Positions 11,101 through 22,879 are shown, counted from the stretch's first letter. The stretch is DNA of 64,000 nucleotides from Sclerotiophoma versabilis (GCA_012274445.1 JAAROD010000076.1:930001-994000), one strand, 5' to 3'. Made by a program: numbers and translations. Notes: generated by a model from the sequence alone, not told the origin.

Positions 11101-11974
11101 TGAACAGTACACCAAGGAAGGAGAAAAGCGGGTCACCTACGGCTTTGCAGTGTATCAAGACGGAAAACAACTCCAGACTGGACGCGGATCACTCCACCCT
11201 ACCTCACACGTCTTTGACGCTGAGGCAATAGGAGCGTGGAGAGGCCTCCAGCATACTATAAGACAACCAGCGCTTCGCACCCGCCGAATCTGGCTGTGCA
11301 TAGACAGCACCTCAGTAATTTGGTGCCTTAGGGGCGACGCACCCCCTACCTCTCAATGGGCCTTTCTGGAGTGCCATGGTGCCATGGAGACACACGACGT
11401 CTCTATCAAATGGGCCCCGGGACACCTAGGCATCGAAGGGAACGAGGCAGCAGACAGACTAGCCAACCTAGAAGCCCAGCACCCATCACCCGCAACTGGA
11501 AAAGCTGCCATGCCTACACTCTCGGGCAACAAGTCAGTCGCCCGCAAGATACTACGGCACACACAACAGACCTGGTGGTCTGACAGGAAGACTAAGCTCT
11601 CAAAATGGTACAAGAGCTGGGACTTGGACTATGCGCCACGCAGCAGTCCAAAGGAGCTAGACCTACCAAGAGCCACCTTAGCCAGGCTACTCTCTATCCG
11701 ATCTAGACATGGGGATTTCGCCTGGTATCATCGAAAGTACAGCCACAAGGATGCAAACCTCACCTGCTCATGCGGACAGGACAAGACACCAGAGCACCTC
11801 GCGCTCTGCCGCAAGACCCTAGGGAGCTTTAGCAGATGGCCACTTCGACCACCTATACCGCCGTCCAGCCAGGCCGATGGCCTAGCGTACACTGCAGTAC
11901 TAATAAGGGAGCCAGAGGCCTTTGAAGCCTTTGTCAAACTTTCACAGTACTACACCAAGATCTGCCCCCGCTAG
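8141..11974 (+). CDS. LINE ORF2: APE endonuclease, reverse transcriptase, RNase H
   Basis: The protein is 1277 aa. The apurinic/apyrimidinic-like endonuclease occupies about residues 25-245 (VCVQEP, GGDFNARH and GSDHETI motifs). The reverse transcriptase spans about 490-790, with TLDVQGAFDAL, GTPQGSPLSP and the catalytic YADD near residue 669. RNase H follows at about 975-1115 (FSDGSEQ, DAEAIGAW, IDSTSVIW and GHLGIEGNEAADR). A C-terminal Cys/His motif, CSCGQDKTPEHLALC, lies near 1205-1220. The enzyme nicks target DNA and copies element RNA onto it. All catalytic signatures that I can see are intact, so the element may be autonomous. Its ATG lies inside the last codons of ORF1 in the -1 frame, which suggests termination-reinitiation. 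Confidence 0.94.
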   Translation: MLEHPHNTLAYDRHQQPSPPSKQLRVCWANVSRSSPWHITILEAAFQKGIDVVCVQEPFTCANSRTSTHPGFTHLAPISTWDNPNTPGSARPRVMTYIRKGHRLRYQARESLHHPDMLWAVVNGVAILNCYRQPHTPHVIQYVTHLIPPQLCLVGGDFNARHESFEPTITAANGGVELAGWAASASMDYIGVPGQPTHCAGHVLDLTFSNIPFAHSAVDASMHSGSDHETIVTFVPLSTPGTPHLEQHHYRVPEASLPKFTGLVEIGVQNIPDPLATQDTGQLDECVTLLTETIQHSVQTAGKLNRKEGRAAPWWTKECKTAYQTYKHARQLCSDSLQEERQAFKTTVRQAKRQYWRHVIDNAKDDKDLFKIIAWHKLTPENQDSPLIVNNRTISDPLEKAEALREEVLNRYTAEDDLGHCPDQENADTLPWSTHISLEEAERNTVGVSSTSPGTDRSTVRLLRACWAQAGELVRRIFQRCLELNHFPAQWKLAEVAMIPKAGKTDRTSPRSWRPIALLSCIGKGLERTVARRIAWTAMTHKILSPQHGGALPKRSATDLTAAFTHDTEAAWVLGKHVTMVTLDVQGAFDALLKNRLLHRMAQQGWSQRTILFVDSFLTDRRVQVRLGQVTTPSYPVACGTPQGSPLSPVLYTLYLAELLSMDTERRFGYADDICLYRASHSMDDNVELLASDLRQIRAWGEANKVTFAPEKQEMIHLTRQRSSYAPPCVVDEQLTIHPILPGGEHSQPALRWLGVWFDRRLTFRRHVAARTAKAAKVAYHIRSLARTTYGPPAGSLRKATIACVYPSLLYGTECWYRGRTKQPHTLKPDRPQEVSAYVGWHVAAIDKTLAIAARGILPAWRTTPTAALFRDAGLLPAAVALEQAKLRFATHLRTTDAEHPLTRRTSVHVVNRGVKTGQPQRVKTKVQQMASLLPEIPRTTLIAPHYSTGCRTDPTLGIDKKTAAKAFNQWWAQLSPLDVTIFSDGSEQYTKEGEKRVTYGFAVYQDGKQLQTGRGSLHPTSHVFDAEAIGAWRGLQHTIRQPALRTRRIWLCIDSTSVIWCLRGDAPPTSQWAFLECHGAMETHDVSIKWAPGHLGIEGNEAADRLANLEAQHPSPATGKAAMPTLSGNKSVARKILRHTQQTWWSDRKTKLSKWYKSWDLDYAPRSSPKELDLPRATLARLLSIRSRHGDFAWYHRKYSHKDANLTCSCGQDKTPEHLALCRKTLGSFSRWPLRPPIPPSSQADGLAYTAVLIREPEAFEAFVKLSQYYTKICPR

Positions 11975-12375
11975 CTCTTGCAGTCCTGCAACAGCAGCAA
12001 GCAATGCAGCACCTAGCAGTGGTAGGTCCAGCACAACAGCTGCAGTACTCCCCACCCGTCTACCTCTCTTACCCTTTCCCCTCACCCCTCCTCCCCCCTC
12101 TCCCTACGCGCACACATACATACTCACCCTCTCTCTCTCTCTTGGCACATAGATGCCTCAAAATGCAAGGAAATCACCTTATTGTACACACATCGCTCAG
12201 CCTCTCCAACTGGACGGGGAGCTGTAGTTCTGAAATGGTAGCAATACCCGCGCAGGCAAGAAATGCTTTCTAAGGTAGTGTGTCAGCACTGTAATTCCAT
12301 AGCTTAGCACGTCGTATATGCCCTTCGGGAGGCGAGATGGCGGACTTAATCCCCATCAACAGACGTAAAATGAAT

Positions 12376-12395
12376 ACCAACCAACCAACCAACCA
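12376..12395 (+). repeat. (CCAA)n tail of the LINE
   Basis: Tandem ccaa units end the LINE immediately before the right target duplication. Short tandem tails in place of poly(A) occur in several LINE clades and mark the site of reverse-transcription initiation. Confidence 0.8.
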
Positions 12396-12410
12396 ACCTA
12401 CCTAACACTA
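12396..12410. repeat. LINE target-site duplication, right copy
   Basis: This is an exact copy of 6332-6346 directly after the (CCAA)n tail. The target (cctacc) resembles the tail repeat, which may have helped the primer anneal during target-primed reverse transcription. Confidence 0.9.
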
Positions 12411-13060
12411 ACGTTATACTTAACTAATTTAAATTACTAACTTCTCTACCTATTATAACACCTCTACTATAAACTAGACCTTTAGCTATATTAGAAGAGC
12501 TAAATTAGCTAAAAGTAAAGTTGTTATTATAGAGTACTGTAAAGGAAGATAGTAGTAATAAGCTTAGAGCACTAGAATAGATTATTTACTAGCTTTATAT
12601 ATAATTAGAGCTTATATAGTATAAGCTAGATAGTATAAAAAAGGCTTTTATAGAGAAGAAAAAGGTAAAGAATAAGAAGAAAGTATTACTATTATACGCT
12701 TATAATATTAAGTAGTATAGGAGAGCTAAGTAGTAGAGTTCTAGGTTAAAGAAGAAAGCTAACGTATATAACGCTGCTAATAAAGCCTACTAAGAACAGG
12801 TAGAGGCTAAAAAAGCTACTTAGCATAAGCTACAACACAACTAGAAGCTCCTCTAGGAAAAGCAGAAGCAATAATAGTATAAGAGGTAGGTAAGAGAGAA
12901 GAAGAAGTGTAAAAGAATTAAGGCTGTAAAGGCTGCTAAAGTAGCTAAATATAAAGCTAAGAGAGAGTGTTAAAAGTAAGCTTATAATGCTGCTAAAGCT
13001 ATATAATTACCCTAAATAGGCAAGCGTAACGCCTTACAGTAGCTGCAGTTAAATTTAACT
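12411..13060 (+). pseudogene. Transposase of element B, C-terminal part (RIPped)
   Basis: This is the continuation of the element-B transposase downstream of the LINE. It reads as a strongly basic, Lys/Ala-rich tail (repeated KKK, KAAK, KKAN-type segments) with many TAA/TAG stops. Basic C-terminal tails are usual in this family. The frame peters out before the right TIR at 13287. Confidence 0.65.
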
Positions 13061-13334
13061 AAGAAACATAGTAGTAGTACTGCGCGTAGTCGTCCTGTTA
13101 CTAACTAGCGTTCCCTAGCTCTTCTACCTACATACAACAGCTATAGCTGTAAGATTGCTTTACTAAGTAGATTTAGGTAAGACAATCTGTTGCATAGGTC
13201 TATAGAGTATTCCACCTAAAAATTGTATTGTTTTATCAACTATACGTGGCGTAATAACCTCACTGTTGGTGGGCTGCAAAAGGTGGTAGGGTGTGCAACT
13301 AGTGACCGTGCGCAACTAGTGACCGTGCACGGTA

Positions 13335-14654
13335 ACGTGTAGGTATGGCAAGCGAGCGCCGCGCGCAAGCGAGCGCCGCACCCCACTAAGTTTAGCACCT
13401 CTAGCAGCGTACAACTCGGTCACATCATAAGCTGATATATAGATATTGATACAGTATATTAAGCAGTACTTAGAGCATCATTTTTGCACGTACGTGAGTT
13501 ATGTCCAGTCTCCCTGCACCTCTTGCAGCGCGCCAGAGCCTGCCAGCTAAGTCCTGATTGCTCTCCATCTTGACGTTGATTACAAGTAATTTGGTGCTCA
13601 GCTTGTTAAGCGAGTAGATCTGCTCCATCTCCCTTTGTTAAGACTCCCTCCCTCTGGATCCGTTTTCTCTTACGCTGCTTGCGCTTTGTTGCTGCTTTAT
13701 TAGCTCTCTTAAGGTTGCTGATCCTGCCACGCATCAGCTCAGCAGAGAGCATTATGATCTCTGCCCCCTTCTTAAGCTGGTTGATTGCCTCGATAATTGA
13801 AGCAGGTGATGAGCTTTTATGCCTTTGACGCGCTTACAGATTAGAGTTGATTGAGCCTTAAGCTTACGCACGTTGCTTGGTGTTCAAGTCTCCCAGAGAG
13901 CCTCTACTAGAGTGGGTGGAGTAGGTGTATGAAGCTGCACATCCAGCTTAGATAGAACAACGTCTGGCTTAAGAGAAACAAGGCCTGCGCCTTAGAAAGC
14001 TAAGCAGATATTAGCTGTTGTGAATGCGCGTGTAAAGACTACCTTAAAGGCTGGTAGGAACTTAAGCTTGGTAATGTAGTTAATGTAATCCTGAATCAGA
14101 GCCTTAACCTCACAGCTGTACGCGCGTTTTAATGGTGAGAAGCAGCTAACATTAAGAGGCTGAAGTAGATAAGATGAGTAAGGGGGCATATAGAGAGTAA
14201 AGATGTTATTCTCCTTATAGAGCTCTTGAAACTTAAGAGACTAGTAACTCTTATAACTATCAAGGATAAGCAGCTAGCAAACTCTAACTATCTTACTATC
14301 TATATACTTAATAAAGTGCTTTAGCTACTTAACTCCTAGTTTGTTAGTTGTCTAGCTGTTATTACTAACTGTAATTACCTAGTCTCTTAGGATAGACTCC
14401 TCTTTATACTAAGCAGACAAGTAATAATTACTAGCAAAGATAAAGAAAGGTAGAATAGTCTAGCTAGCAGCGTTAATAGCTTAGATTAGAGTTACCTACT
14501 TACAATTACTAGGCTAGATAGACTTTAGCTAGCCTCTTCTCTCTAATCCTATTATAATAAGCTATATTATAATCTTGCCTATTATAAAGCTAGCCTTATT
14601 AAAGTTGTATACGTCCTTATCTAGAATACTATACTCAAGCTTAGTATACTCTAC
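13335..14654 (-). mobile_element. Pogo/Fot1-type DNA transposon C, 3' part, truncated
   Basis: The terminus starts directly after the TA at 13333-13334, which is also the right target duplication of element B. The TIR carries two copies of gcaagcgagcgccgc with a 17-bp period (from 13348 and 13365). The transposase is encoded on the minus strand, so this is the 3' end. The 5' half is missing: at 14654 the sequence changes abruptly to the LTR of Gypsy element D. I found no opposite TIR. Confidence 0.8.
13500..14654 (-). pseudogene. Fot1-like transposase of element C (RIPped, N-terminus missing)
   Basis: On the minus strand one stretch is still open (13992-14189): it contains YSSYLLQPLNVSCFSPLKRAY and ITKLKFLPAFKVVF, the typical end of the DDE_1 domain. 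Upstream (14200-14654) the frame has many TAA/TAG codons but keeps the DKDVYNFNKASF-type segment. Downstream is the Lys/Arg-rich tail. The decay is gradual: the C-terminal 600 bp keep higher GC than the N-terminal part. Confidence 0.8.
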
Positions 14655-15153
14655 TATTAAAGTTATACTTTTAAGTAAAGCTTATAAGCACTATTTATAT
14701 TAGTTCTTAGAGATAAGCGCTAGTATAGAATAGTCTATAAGAGTTAGAGTTATTACTTAGTAAAACACTATAATAATAGAGGGTAATAATAAGTAGTATA
14801 GAGTAGACTATCTAGCTTAAGAGTTAAGAGTTAAGATTCTAAAGACAAACTTAATTAACTAAGTTAAACATAAACTATAAGAGTTATATTCCTACTAACT
14901 ATATACTTACTAGAAGATAATACTTATTAATAAGTAACTAGGGTTAGTCTAATAAGATATATAGCATTACTTACTAATAAGTAATAATATATAATACTTA
15001 TTAATAAGTAGGTTACGTATATTATACTTATTAATAAGTATATTATATAACTATATAAAGAGAGATCCTTCCTAGCTCTGCCCTAGCTTATAGGTAAAGG
15101 CTCTAGTTAGCTACTTAATTACTATGCTACTTTATCTGCACAGGATTATAACA
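14655..15153 (-). repeat. 3' LTR of Gypsy element D (RIPped, 499 bp)
   Basis: It has exactly the same length as the intact LTR at 55080-55578 and aligns to its reverse complement throughout. The tgctcgtcaacgagca palindromes of the intact LTR appear here as tacttattaataagta-like sequences, as expected from C-to-T change on both strands. Confidence 0.9.
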
Positions 15154-18100
15154 CTATCCTCCTCCTTCTTTAGGTTTATTCTTAAACTATATAACTAGAA
15201 TCTAGGCTTATATAAAACTAAGCTTATCTCTATATCTAGTAACTAGTATATTAAGATATCTTCTTATACCTATAACCTTTAACTTAGTCTAGAAATTTAT
15301 TAAGCTAATAATCCTACTAAAGTTCTCTATAACTACTATTTCTTTAAAGGCTATAAGTACTATATTATACTAAACACTATAAAGTATTTAAAATATACTA
15401 AGTATACTAAGGCTAGAAAGCCTTATATTAATATATTATAGAAGTTACTAGATTATACTTATAGAGAGTATAAAAAGAAGGTAGAAGAAGATAAGACTCT
15501 ATTAGTAATTATTATTACATAGTTATTATAAAATAAAAAGATTCTAATATAAGCTAAGAATTACGTGTAGTAAAAGGCGCTGTATATAGTAAATAAGATA
15601 GCTAAATTAGGCAAACTAGATCTTACTAAGAAGATAGATTATCTAGCAGTATTAATAGGTATATATACCTTACCTATAACCTAGGCTACTCTTAGGCTTA
15701 TTAAGAAGTTTATTATAAATTATAGTACCTCTATATTAATTAGTAGTAGTTTATAAGGTATATTAGAGGTTTTTATATATTTTCTAATTCTAGGTATTCT
15801 AACTACTTAACTAGGTATTATATATCTTTCTTAGTTTTTTAATATATTATTATTTTTTTAACTTTCTACTTATTATTACTATTAGCTTAGTAGTAAAAGT
15901 CTTTTTAGATTAGCATTCTTAGGTTAGTAGGTTCTAATAGTAAGATATAGAATACTAGATAAATCTTTATATTCTTAGGTAGCTTAAGTTAATAGTTAAC
16001 TAGGCTAATTTATTTAGAAATAAAAAATAGTCTAACCTTAACCTTATTTAACTTTTTTATTACTTTTTATATTCTAAGATTTTCTATAAGGAGATAGACC
16101 TTATTCCCCTTCTTTAGCTAAGGTGCTATTTTTTATTTCTAGTTAATATATAAAATAGCTTGTTTCTAAGCTTATATAATATTTTTAAGTAATTTCTAGT
16201 ATACTTTCTTTAGTCTAACTACTAAAGCTATTACTAATTTTATTTAAATAGAGTAATTAAGAAGTTAAGTAAAGAAATTTAGGTGTCTTCTATAGTTTAT
16301 AAAGAATAATATTATACCTATTACTTCTAATAACTTATTATTATATATAATTTATACTATAGGTAATAGTAAAACCTAGTTATCTTATTCCTAGTTACTA
16401 TAGATTTAAAGGTATATTTCTATAGTCTAATTTATTCTTTTTATTTATCTATCTGTCTGCAGATAATAGGCTATAGATAGCTTTTTCTTAGTGCCTAGTA
16501 TAGTAAGTATTATAGTCTAGTAATTTAATATAAACAGCTTATCTTAATTACTAATAATTAATTTAGGTATTCTGTAGTAGTAAAAAATCTAGTTAATAAA
16601 TACTATAGCTAACTACTATATAGTATAGCTAGATCTAAATAGTATTATTTTAGTACATTTAGTAAATTAATCTACTATAATAAAGATTAAGTTATAGGTG
16701 TATTCTATAATAGGGTTCTTAGAGGGTAGTAGCTATATAATAAAATCTATTATAATATTTATCTATAGTACTATAGGTAGCTCTATTACCTATACTTCTC
16801 TATACTTAGTATATATACTATACTTATTCTATTAGTACTATACGCAGTTTTTAATAAACTTAGTAACCTTATTCTTTATATTAGAAAACTTATAGTATTA
16901 CTTAATAAGTTCTATAGTACAGGTAATACTAGAGTGTCTGTGTAGTATATTATTATAATATCTTAAGATAACTTTCTCTTAAAGTTTTTCTAGTACTTAC
17001 TCTAAGATATATTGTTTCTACTAAACTTATATTACTAGGTTAAGCTACTGTATTAGTCCTAATAACCTATCCTTATTAACTCTAAGAATAGTAAACTTAT
17101 TAATTATCTTTTTACCTGTAAGGTTATAGCATTAGCTAAGTATATCTACACTGCTGTTTTCTTTTCCTAGCGTATATAGAATCTTAAACTTATATTAACT
17201 AAGTATTTCTAACTAGTATACTTATTATTAGTTTAAAACCTTAGTAGTAGTAAAATATACTAAGTTCTTATAATCTATATAGATAGTAAGTTCTAAGTAG
17301 CTTTCTACATATACTCTCTAGTATTATAGTATATTAATAATAGCTATAAGCTCCTTATTATATATATTATAATATTCTTCTAGTACTATAAACTTTCTTA
17401 AGTAGTAAGTAATTAGGTACTATTAACTATCTTATTCTTAAGTAATATATACTCTTAATACTAAATCTAAGGTATCTATCTTAAGGCATGCAGGTTTACT
17501 ACTTCTAAATATAATTAGTATAGAAGGCTCTATATATACTTACTTAAGTAATTAGAAAGTATTTTCTTATACTTATTTCTACTTAAAGAGTATATTCTTC
17601 TATATAAGTCTTATAAGCAGTAAGGCCTTTATAGAGTAGTTCTTAATAAAGTATTAGTTAAAGTTAATAAACCTAAAGAATTCTTAAATTTCTTTAACTA
17701 TAGTAGGTGTTAGCTAATTCTTTATAACCTAGATTTTTTTTTACTTATCTTAACTCTATATCTTTCTATAATATAGCTAAGGAACTCTACTTCTTCCTTA
17801 TACTATTTATACTTCTCTAGCTTTAGCCTAAAGTCTACTATTACTAAGTATTCTAATACTTATTATACATAGACCTTATATTCTTCTAGTATTTTACTAT
17901 ATACTAGAATATTATTAAGGTATACTACTACTATAATATCTAGGTGTGCTTATAGCATATTATTAATTAGTGCCTAATATACTACTAGTATATTAGTTAG
18001 CCTAAATAGTATAACTATATACTTATAATAACTATAATAGGTTCTAAATACTATCTTCTATTCTTTACCTTTCTTTATATATATAAGGTTGTATACTCTA

Positions 18101-21100
18101 TATAAGTTAAGTATAGTAAAGAACTTTACTTCTAATAACTAGTTCTATAACTTAGATATATTAGGTAGTAGATAATAATTCTTAATAGTAATATTATTTA
18201 ACTTCTAGTAGTTAATGCAAAGCCTTAGCTTACTATCTTTCTTTAGTATAAATAGAATAGAGAATTCTGCTAGAGATTTAGATTTTCTAATAAATTCTTT
18301 TATAAGGTTCTCTTTAATATACTTATATAGTATCTTAAGCTCTTTCTTAGATAACTAATACATAGGCCTAAAGGGTAGTTCTTTCTCTTTCTTAAGTTTA
18401 ATCTTATAATCCTAGGGCTAATACTTAAGTAGTGCCTTTATAGATAACTCTTCTTTAAATATTTAGGTATACTATCTATACACGTCTAGTATACTAGAAG
18501 GTATACTCTTATTCTTCTTAACTATTATAGAGGGGCTTTCTTTATCTATATAGTTAACTACTCTATCTTAGCACGTCTTATATATTAAAGAGATATTATT
18601 AATCTTCTTCTTATCTACTAGCTATAGCGCGCATTGTATAGGCTTTAATACATTAGTGCTGTATTTATATTATCTTAATAAAAGTCTTTTCTATATCTAG
18701 TCTATCTCTAGATTATACTTTTATAACTAAAGAAGTTCTAGTATAATATTATATATAGCCTTTATAAAAACGTCTAGAGTTAACTCCTTATAGTGCCCCT
18801 GTATCTCTAGAGAGGCTACTATTACCTTATATATAATATACAGCTCTTCTAGTATTAATTCTCTATTAGCTACTTAGAGTAAATAGGTGTGTTTCTTTAT
18901 ATATAGTATAAGACCTACTTAGTATATTACTATCTAGAATATATAGTTTACCTATACTCCTAAGTCTAAGAGTACTAATAATACTACTCTATTTAACTTA
19001 ATAGGCAGTCTAATAAGTAAGCTATTTCTAATAGTATTAAGAGATTACTTAGCAGAGCACTCTTTTAGCACTTACCTAAAAAAGTCTCCTTATTACTAAA
19101 TCTATAGATAATCTTACTACCTTTATACAGCTTAAAGGTTAAATTTTAACTAACGCTGCTAGTATAGATTATAGTAGAAGCTATTAATAACTAATTATAT
19201 ATATAATTACCTAGTAATTATCTATACCTAGAAAATATAGCTTAGAATATTTATCCTAGAGGTATATTTTATATATATTATTCTTATAGTTATACTATTA
19301 TTTTCTATATATAGTACTAGAAGTTAGAAACTATCTCTTTTCTAGTTTCTCTAATTTATATATATAATAGGTGTTATACACGCATACTATCTATAATAGC
19401 TTTCTATAGTTTAAATTCTAGTAGTCTAAGGCATACTCTAGTTATAGGTTTAGAAGTAATACTAGCTTCCTATTAAAGTTAGGCTTATTCCTACTTTAGT
19501 TATTTTTTACTTATTACTTAAGCTCCTATTATATAGCATAGTTACTAGTACTAAGTTTATTAAAATTATATTTCTACTAATCCTATTAGGATTTACTTAG
19601 GTTATTAACCTGTTATTATCCTATATAAGTTTAAAGTGCTATTTACTATAATTTCTTATTAATACTCTTAGTAATCTAATTATAGTTTTCCTAAAAGGTA
19701 GCGTAGTTATCTTAGATTTCTTAATATACTAGTTCTGCGTCTACGCGTTTATTAAACTTATATATATCTAGATTATACTAATTCTCTTTAGTATTAAAGG
19801 CGTAGATAATACCTCTATCTACTTCTTATCTAGCTATATTATACAGTTATTAGAATATTATAAACTACTTATATCTGCGCACTTTTAATCCTTATTTATA
19901 GGCTTATTCTATCTAAACTAATAGTTATTCTATTAGGTCCTATAAGTACTTCTACTATTTATCTAACTCTTAGTATAGTATAGGTGCTTAGCTTTAGATA
20001 TTCTATATATTCTTATTAGATAGTATAATATAATTATTATTAAATCTAGTCTTAGAGTCTTCTATAAGATATTCTATATTATTAGTAAAAATCTTCTATT
20101 TATTACTAGTATCTACATCTCTGCAGGTAAGTATATTAAGCTGTTAGATTACCTTATTCTTAGATTAATAATTCTTAGTATAGTAGCCTTACTTACTATA
20201 ACTATAATAAGTTATACTAGACTTATCCTTCCTGTTACTACTCTTATTCTTCTAATTCTATCTAGGTTCTAGTCCTTTATTAATATTAGACAGGTCTATA
20301 GCCCCTAGTCTATAGTAACTACTACTAGTACTGTTATATATATAGTATCTAGTATTTAGCTAGTAGTAACTACCTCTGCAGTTCTCTTAGTTAAAGTTAT
20401 AATACTATAGATTATATAGGGGTAGGTAAGTAGTATAAGTTACTACTTACGCACATAGGTCCTTTTATAATTTCTATTATAATTTATACAGCTTAATATT
20501 AATATTAATTACTATATTAACTAGAGAGTTAAAGTTATTAGTAGACATAGTAGTCTATATTAGTTCTTTCTTAACTTATAGCTTTAATTCTTATTAGAAT
20601 ATTATTATTAATATAGTGTTATTCTAGCTAGTGTACATAGCTAGCTACTAAAACTTAGTAGTATAGTTAGTAGCTAACATAGTTTACTTAATACATTAGA
20701 TATTATAATATATAATAGTTAGTTTATTATATACTCTAAATACTTAGTACATCTATTCCTTAAATAGATTAAAGTCTTTAATCTATATATTAATATTAGT
20801 AGATGTTTCTTCTCTATAGTAATACTAAATAAAGAGTTTAATCTATATAAATATATAATTCTTTATAAATATAAAGATAAGTATTATATATTTCTTCTTA
20901 GAGATATATTCTCTCTAGAATATAAAGAAGAGGTTAAATTTAATAAGCTAGTCTTCTAGTTTCTTATAAGTACTATTAAAGGTCTTAGACTTAGCTACTA
21001 GGTATATACTTATAGACGCAGAGGTTATTATACCTCTATTTAATTCTTTATCTATATTAAAGTTATTATTAACACAGTTATATAACACGTTAGAGTTACT

Positions 21101-21151
21101 AGAGGTAGTATAGGATCTTAAAGTAGTACTTATCTTTAGGGGTATTTAAAG
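15154..21151 (-). pseudogene. RIPped gag-pol interior of Gypsy element D
   Basis: This minus-strand interior corresponds to the intact gag (55597-57738) and pol (57642-61034). Stop codons occur every few residues, nearly all TAA or TAG. TpA is the dominant dinucleotide. The protein order is inferred from alignment with the intact copy, since no domain is open. Confidence 0.85.
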
Positions 21152-21656
21152 TGTTAAAGTTATACTTCTAAGCAAAGCTTATAAGCACTATTTATATTAG
21201 TTCTTAGAGATAAGTGCTAGTATAGAAAGGTCTATAAGAGTTAAGGTTATTACCTAGTAAAATACTATAATAATAGGGGGTAATAATAAGTAGTATAGAG
21301 TAGACTATCTAGCTTAAGAGTTAGGGTTAAGATTCTAAAGATAAACTTAATTAAGTAAGTTAAATATAAACTATAAGGCCTAAAAGTTATATTTCTACTA
21401 ACTATATACTTACTAAAAGATAATACTTATTAATAAGTAACTAGAGTTAGTCTAATAAATAATATAGTATTACTTATTAATAAGTAATAATATATAATAC
21501 TAATTAATAAGTAGGTTATATATATTATACTTACTAATAAGTATATTATATAACTATATAAAGAGAGATTCTTCCTAGCTCTACTCTAGCTTATAGGTAA
21601 GAGCTCTAGTTAGCTACTTAATTACTGTGCTGCTTTATCTGCGCAGAATTATAATA
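21152..21656 (-). repeat. 5' LTR of Gypsy element D (RIPped)
   Basis: It is a reverse-oriented copy of the same 499-bp LTR, about 505 bp here owing to small indels, with independent transition mutations. It begins tgttaaagttatac and ends gcagaattataata, corresponding to the intact LTR ends. Confidence 0.88.
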
Positions 21657-22879
21657 GTAGCCTTAGATAGAGTAAGCTATACTTAGAAGATTAACTATCT
21701 TAAGAATAGTTTAAATAGTAAGCTATTAAGAGCCTAAGCTAGATATTAACTACCTAGACTTAAGATGTATAAATAGTTTATATAGTATACTAGAATAACC
21801 TAAGAGAACCTTAAGGCTGTAGACAGAATTATAGGTAATAGCTACTCTACCTAGATATATAACTTTACTTTCTAGAAACCTTAATAAAGAAATAGTAATA
21901 AAATAGACTAGTAGCCTATAGTAGGTGCTTACTAGCTCTGTATAAAGAAGAGAGAGTACTAGAAAATAGAAAAAGAACTTTAGAAAAGAAGAGTAACAGG
22001 TGCCTACCTAAAGTATAGTAATAAAGGCTATATAGTATAGAATTATAAAAAGAAAGTACCTTTTAGCTTACCTTTCTATATAGATAAGTAGAAAGTAACT
22101 ACTAGAACTTCTAGAGTTACTTCTGCCTAACCTACTAAAGAAATATCTTCCTTTAAAGATAAGAGAAAAGACTAGCTCTAGCTAAAAGTTATATACTAGA
22201 GCCTCTTTAATAAGTTCTAAAGCCTATATAAACTATATATTCTTTACTCTATTAACTAGCTATAATAAAACCTATAATAATTTATATAATTATTAACTTA
22301 ACTATATAAGCTACTACTATAATTAATAATAGTTACTATACCTATTACCTAGTAAATAAATAGTTTATATAAAGAATAAACTTACTATATATACTAATTA
22401 CTTCTATTAAGATAGAAGAAGTAAATAACTAAATAAGTAAGATTTCTAAGATTATAAAATTTACTCTTAATATTAGAAGTATATAATAGCTATAAGTAGT
22501 AGCTTATATTAGCCTATTAATATATAAGTATAATATAATCTTAGAGAAGACCTAGCTAGAGAATATTAAGGAAGTTATTAACTTCTAAAGAAAATTACTA
22601 TAGATAAAGTAATATAAAGTTACTATATAAAGCACTAAAGTACTTACTTTTCTAGACTACTACTTTATATTAGTAGTAGCCTTCTAGTACTATATATAGA
22701 AGAGCTATAAGAAAAACTCTAGAGTTTAAGTCTTTACTACTAGCATGCAAGACATCTAGAAGGCTTTAAAACCTAAAACCTAGATAATAAAAAAAGAAGT
22801 ATAAGCTATACTCTCTTTATATTTATAATTATGTATTTAGCTATTTATTCTAAAAGAAGAAAATAAGCTACTACTATAT

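Larger units (their letters stand above)
6347..12395 (+). mobile_element. Intact Tad-like LINE (non-LTR retrotransposon)
   Basis: This is a 6049-bp element with two long undamaged ORFs. The ends are defined by a perfect 15-bp target duplication acctacctaacacta (6332-6346 and 12396-12410). The 3' end is a (CCAA)n tail rather than poly(A). The 5' UTR is 145 bp. The 3' UTR is about 420 bp and contains a long polypyrimidine tract (about 12060-12150). GC content is normal and there are no RIP-type stops, although the element lies inside a heavily RIPped transposon. APE endonuclease, RT and RNase H in one ORF, with a zinc-knuckle ORF1, fit the Tad clade of Pezizomycotina. The full length and open frames suggest recent transposition. 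Confidence 0.93.
5123..13332 (+). mobile_element. Pogo/Fot1-type DNA transposon B, split by a LINE
   Basis: The TIRs begin ccgtgcacgg and match over about 45 bp (5123-5168 and 13287-13332; two G/A differences). A TA duplication flanks them (5121-5122 and 13333-13334). Each TIR has two perfect tandem copies of the 17-bp unit gcacggttactagttgc. Removing the LINE and one 15-bp target duplication (6347-12410) leaves an element of about 2.15 kb, normal for this class. The transposase is RIPped in both halves while the LINE inside is not, which orders the events: B inserted, B was RIPped, then the LINE inserted (or was spared). Confidence 0.9.
14655..21656 (-). mobile_element. RIPped Gypsy element D (same family as the intact one at 55080)
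   Basis: This is a 7002-bp element on the minus strand. Its two LTRs and interior align base-for-base, allowing for C-to-T and G-to-A changes, with the intact Gypsy element at 55080-62077 (6998 bp). Recognisable landmarks include the polypurine tract next to the 3' LTR (about 15154-15168), the antisense-ORF region (about 15250-15700), the RT segment near 18160-18300 (FSILFILKKDSKLRLCINY in the damaged copy) and the PBS-side junction at 21125-21151. No reading frame survives. The flanks are different elements (C on the left, E on the right) and the adjacent 5-mers (tctac and gtagc) do not match, so a simple insertion is not supported. Confidence 0.9.
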
